Positions 27,825-36,562 of a stretch of DNA of 64,000 nucleotides are shown piece by piece. Position numbers and translations under genes: made by a program. The notes under the pieces were generated by a model. That model had not been told where the DNA came from. It did no database searches and saw only the letters and a program-made list of their open reading frames with translations. This DNA is from JAHJQZ01 sp963675235 (GTDB lineage Bacteria; Pseudomonadota; Alphaproteobacteria; Rhizobiales; Devosiaceae), in the NCBI GenBank assembly GCA_963675235.2, contig CAXXFU010000004.1, positions 682,001 through 746,000 of the forward strand. Reading direction: 5' to 3'. Each line of letters opens with the position of its first letter. Position 1 is the stretch's first letter.

Positions 27825-30131
27825 ATGCTGCACATCACGCAAATCGACAACGCTCAGAACGAGACGGCGCCGACCGGAGACGGCGCCTGGCGCGGTTTCG
27901 CCAGAGGCCCGTGGCAGGACGTCATCGATGTGCGGGACTTCATCGTCCGCAATTTCACGCCTTACGAAGCCGACGGCAGCTTTCTCAGCGGTCCGGTCGA
28001 GGAGACCACCAAGCTGTGGGACACGGTCAAGGACCTGCTCAAGAAGGAACGCGACGCCGGCGGCGTTCTCGATGCCGACACCTCGGTCCCCTCGGACCTG
28101 CTGTCGCACGAGGCCGGCTATATCGACGAGAAGCTTGAAACCATCGTCGGTCTCCAGACCGACAAGCCGCTGAAGCGCGCGATCATGCCGACCGGTGGTG
28201 TCAACATGGTGATCGCCGGTCTCAAGGCCTATGGCTGGGAGATCGACCCCGAGACCGCCAAGGTCTTCACCCGCTACCGCAAGTCGCACAACCAGGGCGT
28301 GTTCGACGCCTATACCCCCGAGATCCGCGCCGCCCGCAAGTCGGGCATCGTCACCGGCCTGCCGGACGCCTATGGCCGCGGCCGCATCATCGGCGACTAC
28401 CGCCGTGTCGCCCTTTACGGCGTCGACAAGCTGATCGAGGCCAAGAAGGCCGAAAAGGCCGACCTCGACAATCACATCCTCGACGAGGACACCATTCGTC
28501 TGCGCGAGGAAATGAGCGAGCAGCTCCGGGCACTGTCCGATCTCAAGGAGATGGCCAAGCTCTACGGAATTGACATTTCCAAACCGGCGACGACCGCCAG
28601 GGAAGCGGTGCAGGCCCTCTATTTCGGCTATCTCGGTGCCGTCAAGGAACAGAACGGCGCTGCCATGTCGCTCGGTCGTGTCTCGACCTTCCTCGACATC
28701 TATTTCGAGCGCGACCTCAAGGCCGGCACCCTGACCGAGGCCGAGGCCCAGGCCCTGATCGACCAGTTCGTTATCAAGCTTCGCCTTGTACGCTTCTTGA
28801 GGACGCCCGAATATGACGAGCTGTTCTCGGGCGACCCCACCTGGGTCACCGAGGCGATCGGCGGCATGGCCGCGGATGGCCGCCCGCTCGTCACCAAGTC
28901 GAGCTTCAGGTTCCTCCAGACCCTTCGCAATCTCGGCCCCTCGCCCGAACCGAACCTCACCGTTCTGTGGTCCGAGCGTCTGCCCGAGGCCTTCAAGACC
29001 TTCTGCGCCGACATCTCGATCGAGACCTGCGCCATCCAGTACGAGAACGACGAAGTCATGCGGCCCTATTGGGGCGACGACTACGGTATTGCCTGCTGCG
29101 TATCGCCGATGCGCATCGGCAAGCAGATGCAGTTCTTCGGCGCCCGCGCAAACCTCGCCAAGGCGATGCTCTACGCGCTCAATGGCGGCAAGGACGAGAT
29201 TTCCGGCGCCCAAGTTGGCCCGGTCACCGCGCCGATCACCGGCGACTATCTCGACTATGACGAGGTGATGGGACGCTTCTCGGTGATGACCGACTGGCTG
29301 GCCAAGACCTATGTCAACGCCCTCAACATCATCCACTACATGCACGACAAGCATAGCTACGAGCGGCTGGAAATGGCCCTGCACGACCGTGATGTCATGC
29401 GGACCCTGGCCTGCGGTATCGCCGGTCTGTCGGTGGCTGCCGACTCGCTTGCGGCGATCAAGTACGGCAGGGTCAAGGTGGTCCGCGACGAGCGCGGCCT
29501 GATCACCGACTTCGTCCAGGAGATGCCGGAAGACGAGCTGCCGCGCTACGGCAACAATGACGACCGCGTCGATCTGATCGCCGCCGGCCTTGTCGACAGC
29601 TTCATGGACAAGATCCGCCGCACGCCGGCCTATCGCAACGCCACCCACACCCAGTCGGTGCTGACCATCACCTCCAATGTCGTTTACGGCAAGAAGACCG
29701 GGTCGACCCCCGACGGCCGCAAGGCCGGCGAGCCTTTCGCCCCGGGCGCCAACCCGATGCATGGCCGCGATCACAAGGGCGCCCTGGCCTCGATGGCTTC
29801 GGTGGCCAAGATCGATTACGCCAATGCCCAGGACGGTATCTCCTACACCTTCTCGGTGGTGCCGGGCGCGCTCGGCAAGACCGATCAGGACCGGGCGAAG
29901 AACCTTGCCGGCCTGCTCGATGGCTACTTCGCTGCCAATGACAACACGGCCGGCGGCCAGCACATCAACGTCAATGTCCTCAACAAGGAAACGTTGCTCG
30001 ATGCCATGGAGCACCCGGAAAACTACCCGCAGCTGACGATCCGTGTTTCCGGCTACGCGGTCAACTTCATCAAGCTGACCAAGGACCAGCAGAAGGACGT
30101 CATCTCAAGGACCTTCCATGAACGCGCCTGA
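27825..30131 (+). CDS. pflB: Pyruvate formate-lyase (formate C-acetyltransferase)
   Basis: Glycyl-radical enzyme that splits pyruvate with CoA to acetyl-CoA and formate under anoxia. 768 residues, close to the 760 of Escherichia coli PflB. The catalytic cysteine pair is C424-C425 in GIACCVSPM; the radical glycine is G743 in RVSGYAV, 25 residues from the end. The activating enzyme gene overlaps its end by 14 bp. Two adjacent cysteines and the S/G-Y-A-V box distinguish it from glycerol dehydratase-type relatives. It is oxygen-sensitive, so the host must meet anoxic conditions. PFL is uncommon in this class. Confidence 0.95.
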   Translation: MLHITQIDNAQNETAPTGDGAWRGFARGPWQDVIDVRDFIVRNFTPYEADGSFLSGPVEETTKLWDTVKDLLKKERDAGGVLDADTSVPSDLLSHEAGYIDEKLETIVGLQTDKPLKRAIMPTGGVNMVIAGLKAYGWEIDPETAKVFTRYRKSHNQGVFDAYTPEIRAARKSGIVTGLPDAYGRGRIIGDYRRVALYGVDKLIEAKKAEKADLDNHILDEDTIRLREEMSEQLRALSDLKEMAKLYGIDISKPATTAREAVQALYFGYLGAVKEQNGAAMSLGRVSTFLDIYFERDLKAGTLTEAEAQALIDQFVIKLRLVRFLRTPEYDELFSGDPTWVTEAIGGMAADGRPLVTKSSFRFLQTLRNLGPSPEPNLTVLWSERLPEAFKTFCADISIETCAIQYENDEVMRPYWGDDYGIACCVSPMRIGKQMQFFGARANLAKAMLYALNGGKDEISGAQVGPVTAPITGDYLDYDEVMGRFSVMTDWLAKTYVNALNIIHYMHDKHSYERLEMALHDRDVMRTLACGIAGLSVAADSLAAIKYGRVKVVRDERGLITDFVQEMPEDELPRYGNNDDRVDLIAAGLVDSFMDKIRRTPAYRNATHTQSVLTITSNVVYGKKTGSTPDGRKAGEPFAPGANPMHGRDHKGALASMASVAKIDYANAQDGISYTFSVVPGALGKTDQDRAKNLAGLLDGYFAANDNTAGGQHINVNVLNKETLLDAMEHPENYPQLTIRVSGYAVNFIKLTKDQQKDVISRTFHERA

Positions 30132-30972
30132 CGCATTTCGTGGTGAGACCGAGTTCGACCTCTTCAGCCTCGGAGAGGTCGGACCCGAACTCGATATCGG
30201 TTCGCACCCCCAAAGGGTGCGGGCCGATAGCGACCGCGGTTTTGCCGGCTACGTGCATTCGGTCGAGACCGCGGGTGCGGTCGATGGCCCAGGCATCCGC
30301 TATGTCGTCTTTCTCTCCGGCTGCCCGCTGACCTGCGCCTATTGCCACAATCCCGACTGCATGAAGATGAAGCGGGGCGGCAAGCTTACTGACGGCGCCG
30401 GACTGATCTCCGACATCACCTCCTACAAGACCTTCATGAAGGCGACCGGCGGCGGCGTGACCATTTCCGGCGGCGAACCGCTGGTGCAGCCCGAGTTCAC
30501 CTTAGGCCTGTTGCGCGAATGCAAGAAGGCCGGCCTTCACACCGCCCTTGATACCTCCGGCTATCTTGGCGCCAAGGCGTCCGACGAACTGCTCGCACAC
30601 ACCGATCTGGTGCTGCTCGACATCAAGTCGGGCCTGCCCGATGTCTACAAGAAGACCACCGGCGTCGACCTCAAGCCGACGATCGAATTCGCCGAGCGGC
30701 TTTCCGCCATGGGCAAGAAGATGTGGATCCGTTTCGTGCTGGTGCCGGGCCTCACCGATGGTGAGGACAACATCAGGGCGGTGCGCGACATCACCGACCG
30801 GCTCGACACCATCGAGCGGCTCGAGATCCTGCCGTTCCACAAGATGGGCGAACACAAGTGGGAAGCCCTCGGCCTGCCCTACACACTTGCGGACACTGAG
30901 CCGCCTACGGCGGACGGCATCGAGCGCGCGCGGCAGATCCTCGATACCGGACGTTTCCCGGTTCTCGTCTAG
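30118..30972 (+). CDS. pflA: Pyruvate formate-lyase activating enzyme
   Basis: Radical-SAM enzyme that installs the glycyl radical on PflB. The cluster motif C-x3-C-x2-C is C69, C73 and C76 (SGCPLTCAYCHNP), preceded by SVETAGAVDGPGIRYVVFLS. At 284 residues it is longer than the roughly 245 of enterobacterial PflA; the first 40 residues are an acidic extension that runs into the pflB stop. The ATG lies inside pflB with an AAGGAC site, so the two are coupled. Confidence 0.94.
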   Translation: MNAPDAFRGETEFDLFSLGEVGPELDIGSHPQRVRADSDRGFAGYVHSVETAGAVDGPGIRYVVFLSGCPLTCAYCHNPDCMKMKRGGKLTDGAGLISDITSYKTFMKATGGGVTISGGEPLVQPEFTLGLLRECKKAGLHTALDTSGYLGAKASDELLAHTDLVLLDIKSGLPDVYKKTTGVDLKPTIEFAERLSAMGKKMWIRFVLVPGLTDGEDNIRAVRDITDRLDTIERLEILPFHKMGEHKWEALGLPYTLADTEPPTADGIERARQILDTGRFPVLV

Positions 30973-31008
30973 TTCACCTGGAGAGTGTCATCGCAACCGG
31001 CTTCGGCG

Positions 31009-32976
31009 TCAGGACGCCGAGGCCGCCGTGGCTCTGGCGTAGCCCTCATCGAGGCTGGCGAGATAGGTGCCGAGTTTGTGGACCGGCATCGGGGCGGCGA
31101 AATAGTAGCCCTGGATCAGCTCGGCGCCGAGAGACGTGACCGCCTGCAATTGCTCGGCGGTTTCGACACCCTCGACAACGCAGGAAACACCGAGCTCGCC
31201 GCACAGATCGATCACCGCCTTCATGATCTTGCGCATCTTGATGTCGTCATGCTCGATGCCGGTAACGAAACTGCGGTCGATCTTGATGGTGTCGAGCGGC
31301 AGATGGCGGACATAGCTCAATGAAGAAAAGCCGGTGCCGAAGTCATCCAGGGAAATCTTGAACCCTTCACGGCGCAGGGTATTCAGCGCCGCTTGACCGG
31401 CATCGAAATCGCCCATCAGCGAGGTCTCGGTGATCTCGAAGGTGATCCGTCCCGCCGCAATGCCGGCATTGGCGGCAAGCCGGGACAGATGCAGGGCCGC
31501 ATCGGCGCTGGTCACGTCATGCGCCGACAGGTTGAAGCTGATGCGCGTCGTTTCGGGAAGTTCGGCCATGGCCCGAAGCGCCTTGGCGAACAGCACATCT
31601 GTCACGCGTGCACTGATGCTGGCGCGCTCGGCTGCGACGATGAACAGATTGGGCGGAACCATGCCGAGCACGGGGTTCTTCCAGCGGCCCAGCACTTCGA
31701 AGCTGGCGACCTGGGCGGTGCGCGTATCGATGATCGGCTGCAGCACGACGAACAGCTCGTTCTCGAGATCGGCTTCACGCAGCTTCTGCTCGATAACGAA
31801 CCGCTCCCGGGTCGATGTCTCGAGGTCGGCGGAATAAACGACGATGTCTCCCCGCGCCGACTGCTTGGCATTGTAGAGCGCGATATCGGCATGTTCGAGC
31901 GCGGTGACCGCCGACTGATGCTCGGGCTTCAGCCGAGCAAAACCGACCGAGGCCGACGGGCGCAGATCGATGTCACCAAGCTTGATGGTGCCGCAGATGC
32001 TGGCGAGCGCCTTGTTGGCGCCGGCGAGCACCTCTTCGCTGCTGCGCTTGCCGCCGCAGATGATGCCGAACTCGTCACCGCCGAGCCGTGCGATGAGCAA
32101 GGCCTCGCTGAAGTTCTCACGCATTCGCCTGGACACCTCCACCAGAAGCCTGTCGCCGATGGTGTGGCCGTAAACATCATTGATCTGCTTGAAGCCATCG
32201 AGATCGAGAATACCGATCATCATGCCTTCGGGCGGGATGTCCGAGCGCTGCAGATAGGAGAAGAACCGGCGTCTGTTGGGCAGGCCGGTCAGGCTGTCCT
32301 CGTTTGCCAGGCGCTGGTTCTCGTCGCTCAGGCGCATCAGTTCCTCATGCTTGTCGAGGATTTCCTGGCGGGAGACGACGGCGTTGTAGAACTGGCGGAA
32401 CAGCAGGATCTGGGCAACGACGATCATCGAGCCGATCACCACCAGGTTGCCGGCCAGGGCCTGCGAGACGACGGACGGCTGCAGGGCCAGAAACATGATC
32501 ATCGGGATCATGACCGAAGCGAGTGCAACGAAGGCGGCAGTCGGGACGATGACGATCAGATAGGACATCGCCAGCGCCGTCAGCGTCACGAAAACGATCA
32601 GATGCCCCTGGTGGGCCTCGGTGCCATAGGGAATGAGGGCAATCGCCCAGGAGCTGTAGCCGACCCCGAGAAAGCCGGCGATGAGAGTGACCACGCGCAG
32701 CACGCCGGAAATGCGCTCGTCCGGCAGGTCAACGTGGCGGTAGCGTAGCCAGACGAAGGAGCGATAGGTGCTCAGTCCGACGAAGATCAGCGTCGGAACA
32801 ATGAGCAGTTCCAGCGGGGCGAAACTCCAGTAGAGCGCATCCAGCGTCAGCGTGTTCACGGCGATGATGAAGTAGATCAGCACCGCGCTGGTATTGAGCC
32901 CACGCCATTGCGCACGCCGTATTTCCGGCGTCGAGTTGAACAGGAAGTCCAACCGGCTCATGAGTGAGTTGTGCAA
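31009..32976 (-). CDS. Membrane-bound GGDEF-EAL cyclic-di-GMP protein
   Basis: 655 residues. Five or six transmembrane segments (about 20-215), a short coiled linker, a GGDEF domain with intact RLGGDEFG active site, and an EAL domain with EVLGRW, NLS, EITE, DDFGTGFSSL and KIDRSFV motifs. Both synthesis and breakdown of c-di-GMP look possible by residues; in the EAL signature E-A-L is E-V-L, which keeps the metal-binding glutamate. The start is TTG at 32976 with GGAG 7 nt upstream; an in-frame ATG at 32961 is the alternative. It runs opposite to pflA and ends 36 bp from it. Confidence 0.88.
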   Translation of the reverse strand: MHNSLMSRLDFLFNSTPEIRRAQWRGLNTSAVLIYFIIAVNTLTLDALYWSFAPLELLIVPTLIFVGLSTYRSFVWLRYRHVDLPDERISGVLRVVTLIAGFLGVGYSSWAIALIPYGTEAHQGHLIVFVTLTALAMSYLIVIVPTAAFVALASVMIPMIMFLALQPSVVSQALAGNLVVIGSMIVVAQILLFRQFYNAVVSRQEILDKHEELMRLSDENQRLANEDSLTGLPNRRRFFSYLQRSDIPPEGMMIGILDLDGFKQINDVYGHTIGDRLLVEVSRRMRENFSEALLIARLGGDEFGIICGGKRSSEEVLAGANKALASICGTIKLGDIDLRPSASVGFARLKPEHQSAVTALEHADIALYNAKQSARGDIVVYSADLETSTRERFVIEQKLREADLENELFVVLQPIIDTRTAQVASFEVLGRWKNPVLGMVPPNLFIVAAERASISARVTDVLFAKALRAMAELPETTRISFNLSAHDVTSADAALHLSRLAANAGIAAGRITFEITETSLMGDFDAGQAALNTLRREGFKISLDDFGTGFSSLSYVRHLPLDTIKIDRSFVTGIEHDDIKMRKIMKAVIDLCGELGVSCVVEGVETAEQLQAVTSLGAELIQGYYFAAPMPVHKLGTYLASLDEGYARATAASAS

Positions 32977-33121
32977 GCGCAATCTCCGGGTCCAGGAATA
33001 TGCTAGCACCTACCTGCAAATATTTTCTGAAACCTGAATGGCAAATTGCGCAGACAAAACTGAAACCTTGATCAGTTTGTCGCTATGAATGCAATCGCCC
33101 GCGCCGGCTGTCTGCAGGAAC

Positions 33122-33150
33122 AAAAAAAAGCGGGGGCCATTGCCCCCGCT
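33122..33150 (-). terminator. Rho-independent terminator of the cytochrome gene
   Basis: Read on the minus strand: stem AGCGGGGGC / GCCCCCGCT with a 4-nt loop (33129-33150) followed by eight T (33122-33129 are A on the plus strand). It lies 38 bp after the stop codon of the multiheme cytochrome gene. Confidence 0.9.
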
Positions 33151-33187
33151 CGATTGTCTCTCGTTCATCATCGCCCGAGGGCGGTGA

Positions 33188-34381
33188 TCACCTCAGCATG
33201 GAACCCATGTCCACATCCATGCCTTCGGCACTGCCCAGATCCTCGATCGAATCGTAGATCAGCTCGAGTGCGTAGTAGGGATTGTGGGCGTGAATGCCGG
33301 GATCGGAGGCGATGACCTTCCAGTTGAACGCCGCCTTGAGAAGACGCGGGGTCCAGGTGCCATAGGCGATGGTCCGGCCTTCGTCGTTCTGGTCGACGAC
33401 ATCGTCGCCATTCGCATCGGTGAAGAAATACGGGTAGCGGTTGCCGTCATAGATCATCGGCGTGCCGACCACGTCCGCGGCGTAGGTGCGGATGGTCTGC
33501 ATGAGCTTGTCGGCATTGGCCTGGATGTCGGACTTGATGCCCTTGTTGGTGTCGCCGCTGCCGTCGAAGCTGACGCGAGCAATACGGATCATGTCCGGAT
33601 CGTCGGTGAAGTGGCAGGTGGCGCAGGTTTCCGTCTCGACTTCCAGCGCATGCGGGTCGTGACAGGACACGCAGGTGCCGATCGGCTGGGCGTGCATGAA
33701 CCGGCCCGAGTAGGTCTTGCCGGGATACTGGTAGCCGACCTTGCCATAGCCGCCGAGATTGGTCGCGGCCGCGAGCCGGTAGTGCGGATTGATGAAGCGC
33801 AATTCTGCGTTCGGTGCATCCTCGTCCATGTCGAGGGTGGCCTCGGCGACATCGACGCCCGATTCGCGACCCTGGTGGCAGCTCATGCAGGCCGCCTCGA
33901 CGCCGACCACGGGATGGACCACGCCGGACGGGAAGGTGATTTCCTTGATCTCGGCAAGTCCCGGATTGTGGCAGGTTTCGCAATCGACGACGCCGCCGAC
34001 CGGGATCGGATGCTCCGGCAGGCCCTTGGGGCTGCCGTCGAGTCCGAGCAGCGAGCGGAAACCGGCGCCGGAGTGACAGACCGAGCAGGCAGGCGGAATT
34101 TCGCCCTCTTCATCCCAGTGCGAGAAGGCCTCGGCCGACCGGTCCGCATGCGCGGAGCGCACCCAGGCATCGATCATCGCCGCATTGGGGATGCCGATCT
34201 CTTCGGGATTGAACGGTCCACTGTCGGGGAAGACATAGGCCGGCGTTTCGGCCGCGGCGCCTGCAGCGTCGGCCTCCGGCGTGTCCGTGGCGGACTGAGC
34301 GTACGCTGCCACGAGTACCCACAAGGACATAAGCGTTGCCGCGGCGATGAACCCGCTCTGGCTGATCAGTCGTCGAAGCAT
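33188..34381 (-). CDS. Five-heme c-type cytochrome, secreted
   Basis: 397 residues with a signal peptide (FIAAATLMSLWVLVAAYAQ). Five CXXCH heme sites are visible: CSVCH 99-103, CETCH 134-138, CMSCH 165-169, CVSCH 237-241 and CATCH 253-257. The last third has no heme site but has a calcium-loop-like DANGDDVVDQND at 322-333. Such proteins pass electrons in the periplasm; I recognise no named subfamily. It is divergent from nqrA with 130 bp between them, so the two may share a control region. The ribosome site GGGGG is 5 nt before the ATG. A strong terminator follows. Confidence 0.82.
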   Translation of the reverse strand: MLRRLISQSGFIAAATLMSLWVLVAAYAQSATDTPEADAAGAAAETPAYVFPDSGPFNPEEIGIPNAAMIDAWVRSAHADRSAEAFSHWDEEGEIPPACSVCHSGAGFRSLLGLDGSPKGLPEHPIPVGGVVDCETCHNPGLAEIKEITFPSGVVHPVVGVEAACMSCHQGRESGVDVAEATLDMDEDAPNAELRFINPHYRLAAATNLGGYGKVGYQYPGKTYSGRFMHAQPIGTCVSCHDPHALEVETETCATCHFTDDPDMIRIARVSFDGSGDTNKGIKSDIQANADKLMQTIRTYAADVVGTPMIYDGNRYPYFFTDANGDDVVDQNDEGRTIAYGTWTPRLLKAAFNWKVIASDPGIHAHNPYYALELIYDSIEDLGSAEGMDVDMGSMLR

Positions 34382-34511
34382 GCTAGCCCCCTAGTCCTGC
34401 TTGCTGAACGGTCAAGTCGTTGCTACGGTATACTTTACCAATTTAGTCGACGTTTCGCAATACGAGGTCCGCGCAGGACCGGTGTTGCGGGGGCAAGCGG
34501 AGATACCGACG
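34382..34511. promoter_or_regulatory. Divergent control region between cytochrome gene and nqrA
   Basis: 130 bp, more AT-rich than the flanks. TATACT at 34429-34434 could be a -10 on the plus strand and GTATAC is self-complementary there. No -35 of good fit was found at 16-18 bp. Both neighbours are electron-transfer genes, so joint regulation is plausible but not shown. Confidence 0.35.
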
Positions 34512-35789
34512 GTGCAATGGCCACTCAAAGGCGGCTTGAGCGTGAATGTGGCGGACCTACCCGTTCCATCGCGTCCCGTGCCGGTGCAAATCACCGAGGA
34601 AGCCGGGTTAACTGCCGCCTGGGACGATGATTTTCGCGTCGAGCCGCTGGTTGCGGAAGGGGATCGCGTCGCACAGGGCGCGCCGGTCCTGCGTTCGCGC
34701 CATTATCCCGAAATCGTCGTGACGGCGCCTATGGCGGCCCGTGTCGCCAAGATCGGCCTCAATGCCGGGCGCCGTCTGTCGCGCATCGTTTTCTATGCCG
34801 AATCAGATGCGGGCCGTCACAGCTTCGATACCAAGACCGCCAGGGACTTCGAGACCCCGGAAGCCACGCGCACGGCGCTGCAGGAATCGGGGCTGTGGAG
34901 TTTTTTCCGCTCGCGGCCGTTCGGCCAGGAGCCCGTTCCTGCCGAAGTGCCGACGGCAATCGTCGTCATGGCGCTCGACACGCGGCCGGGTGCACCCGAT
35001 CCGCGCCTCGCGCTTGCCGGCCGCGAAGAGCAGTTCGTGCGCGGACTGCGCGCCCTGCTCACCCTCGGAGACGGGCCAGTCTATATCTGTCAGGCACCCG
35101 GCAAACCCGTATTCGACACCAAGGGCATGGGTGACCGCGTCCGCGTCGTCAAGAGCGGCGACCGCCATCCCTGGGGCCTGGCTGGCTTCCAGATTCACCG
35201 CATCCACCCGGCAGAATCGGGCAAGCCGGTCTGGGACCTGCACGCCGAGGATGTCGCCGGCATCGGCGCCTTTCTCGAAACCGGCCTTGTGCCCGAGACG
35301 CGGCTGATTTCGGTCACCGGCACGGCCCTGCGCGAGCAGCGCTACGTCCATTGCCAGCCCGGCGCCGACCTGCGCGGACTGAGCCATGGACTGGTCAAGC
35401 CCGGACGCCACTCCATTCTTTCAGGGTCGGCGCTCGACGGCCACGAGGCGCGCTGGCTCGGCCCGCGCCAGCGCCAGTCCACGGTACTCAGCGGCGATAC
35501 CGGCGGCCACCGCCATCACTGGTTCCTGTCGGCCCTGCAGGGCGCTTCGCGCCCGCTGCCGATCATCCCGACCGCAGCGCTCGACCAGGCCATGGGCGGC
35601 GACCTGCCTACCGCAGCACTGCTGCGCGCCCTGTCGTCGGGCGACGCCGAAACGGCCGTCAAGCTCGGCGCGCTGTCGTTTCTGGCCGAAGACATGGCGC
35701 TGGTCGATTACGTCACCGGCGCCGAACCACGCTTTTCCGACGTGCTGACGACATTGCTCGAACGGATCGCCGAGGAGGAACTGGGTTGA
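34512..35789 (+). CDS. nqrA: Na+-translocating NADH:quinone reductase subunit A
   Basis: 425 residues, normal for NqrA (~445). N-terminus QWPLKGGLSVNVADLPVP matches the family's K-x-G-L pattern; FVRGLRALLTLGDGPVYICQ and VTGTALREQRYVHCQPGADL are family segments. NqrA is the cytoplasmic subunit that may help hold ubiquinone. I chose GTG at 34512, 9 nt after GGAG, because upstream codons are not conserved. First gene of the nqr operon and coupled to nqrB through TTGA. The operon otherwise follows the usual nqrABCDEF order. Confidence 0.9.
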   Translation: MQWPLKGGLSVNVADLPVPSRPVPVQITEEAGLTAAWDDDFRVEPLVAEGDRVAQGAPVLRSRHYPEIVVTAPMAARVAKIGLNAGRRLSRIVFYAESDAGRHSFDTKTARDFETPEATRTALQESGLWSFFRSRPFGQEPVPAEVPTAIVVMALDTRPGAPDPRLALAGREEQFVRGLRALLTLGDGPVYICQAPGKPVFDTKGMGDRVRVVKSGDRHPWGLAGFQIHRIHPAESGKPVWDLHAEDVAGIGAFLETGLVPETRLISVTGTALREQRYVHCQPGADLRGLSHGLVKPGRHSILSGSALDGHEARWLGPRQRQSTVLSGDTGGHRHHWFLSALQGASRPLPIIPTAALDQAMGGDLPTAALLRALSSGDAETAVKLGALSFLAEDMALVDYVTGAEPRFSDVLTTLLERIAEEELG

Positions 35790-36562
35790 TACGCGGATTG
35801 TGGGATCGAGAGACCGTGGCGCTGATGGTGCTGGCCTCATTGCTGCCCCTGACAGTGATGTGGCTGCAGGTCGAAGGCGTCGCCGCGCTCGGCCGGCTGA
35901 TCTTCTTTCTGGTCTTTGCCGGCATCTGGCACGTTGTGTTCATGCTGGCACGGGCCCAGCCGCCGTCCTTTGCCGGTGCGGTGACAGCGCTCGCCATAGC
36001 CATGCTGGTGCCTCAGGATCTCAACATCGTCCAGGTGCTGCTTGGGCTGAGCTTCGGCGTGGTCATGGCCGAGCTGGTCTTTGGCGGCTGGGGCCGCAAT
36101 ATCCTCAACCCGGCGACGGTCATGCTGTCCTTTGTCGGGTTCGGGTTCCCTCAGGCGCCCTGGCCCGACCTCATCGCCCAGATCGGCTGGGCCGCCATTC
36201 CTGCCGCGCTCATCGGCTGGCTGACCGGGGTATTCTCGATACGAATCATCCTCGGGGCGCTGGTGGTGTTCGGCATCGCCTATCTCGGCGGCGTCGATTT
36301 CTCCCGGATCTACCCCGCCGTCGCCGTGGTGCTGGTGCTTCTGGTCTGCGACCCCGTCGCCAGCGCCGCGACCCAGCTCGGACGCTGGCTTTATGGGGCG
36401 CTGTTCGCCGGGCTGATCGTCCTGTTCACCCTGTACTGGCAGGGCGCGGCCGCCATCCAGCTATCCATCGCGGCGGCACTGCTCGCCAACCTGTGCGCCC
36501 CCATTCTCGACGAAATCGCAATTGCCTCGTGGCTTGCCCTGAGGAGACGGAACCTTGGCTGA
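35786..36562 (+). CDS. nqrB: Na+-translocating NADH:quinone reductase subunit B, shortened
   Basis: 258 residues of membrane protein; typical NqrB has about 400-415. The conserved segments FGGWGRNILNPA (NPA at 108-110) and CDPVASAATQLGRWLYG (189-204), with LCAPILDE near the end, identify it. Missing are about 150 N-terminal residues and the D-G-x-S-G-A-T flavin-attachment motif that lies between these two segments in Vibrio cholerae NqrB, so the loop 111-188 is short. The start TTG overlaps the nqrA stop with GAGGAGGAA upstream. It may be a truly reduced subunit, or an RnfD-like relative; the surrounding nqr genes argue for NqrB. Confidence 0.78.
   Translation: MIRGLWDRETVALMVLASLLPLTVMWLQVEGVAALGRLIFFLVFAGIWHVVFMLARAQPPSFAGAVTALAIAMLVPQDLNIVQVLLGLSFGVVMAELVFGGWGRNILNPATVMLSFVGFGFPQAPWPDLIAQIGWAAIPAALIGWLTGVFSIRIILGALVVFGIAYLGGVDFSRIYPAVAVVLVLLVCDPVASAATQLGRWLYGALFAGLIVLFTLYWQGAAAIQLSIAAALLANLCAPILDEIAIASWLALRRRNLG

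Noticed and set aside
33085..33315. Small plus-strand gene opposite the end of the cytochrome gene
   Set aside because: It runs through the terminator hairpin and over the cytochrome coding end; composition is not gene-like.
34401..34511. Longer nqrA start at 34401
   Set aside because: The extra 37 residues have no similarity to NqrA, and the region is needed as the divergent promoter; GTG 34512 has a good ribosome site.
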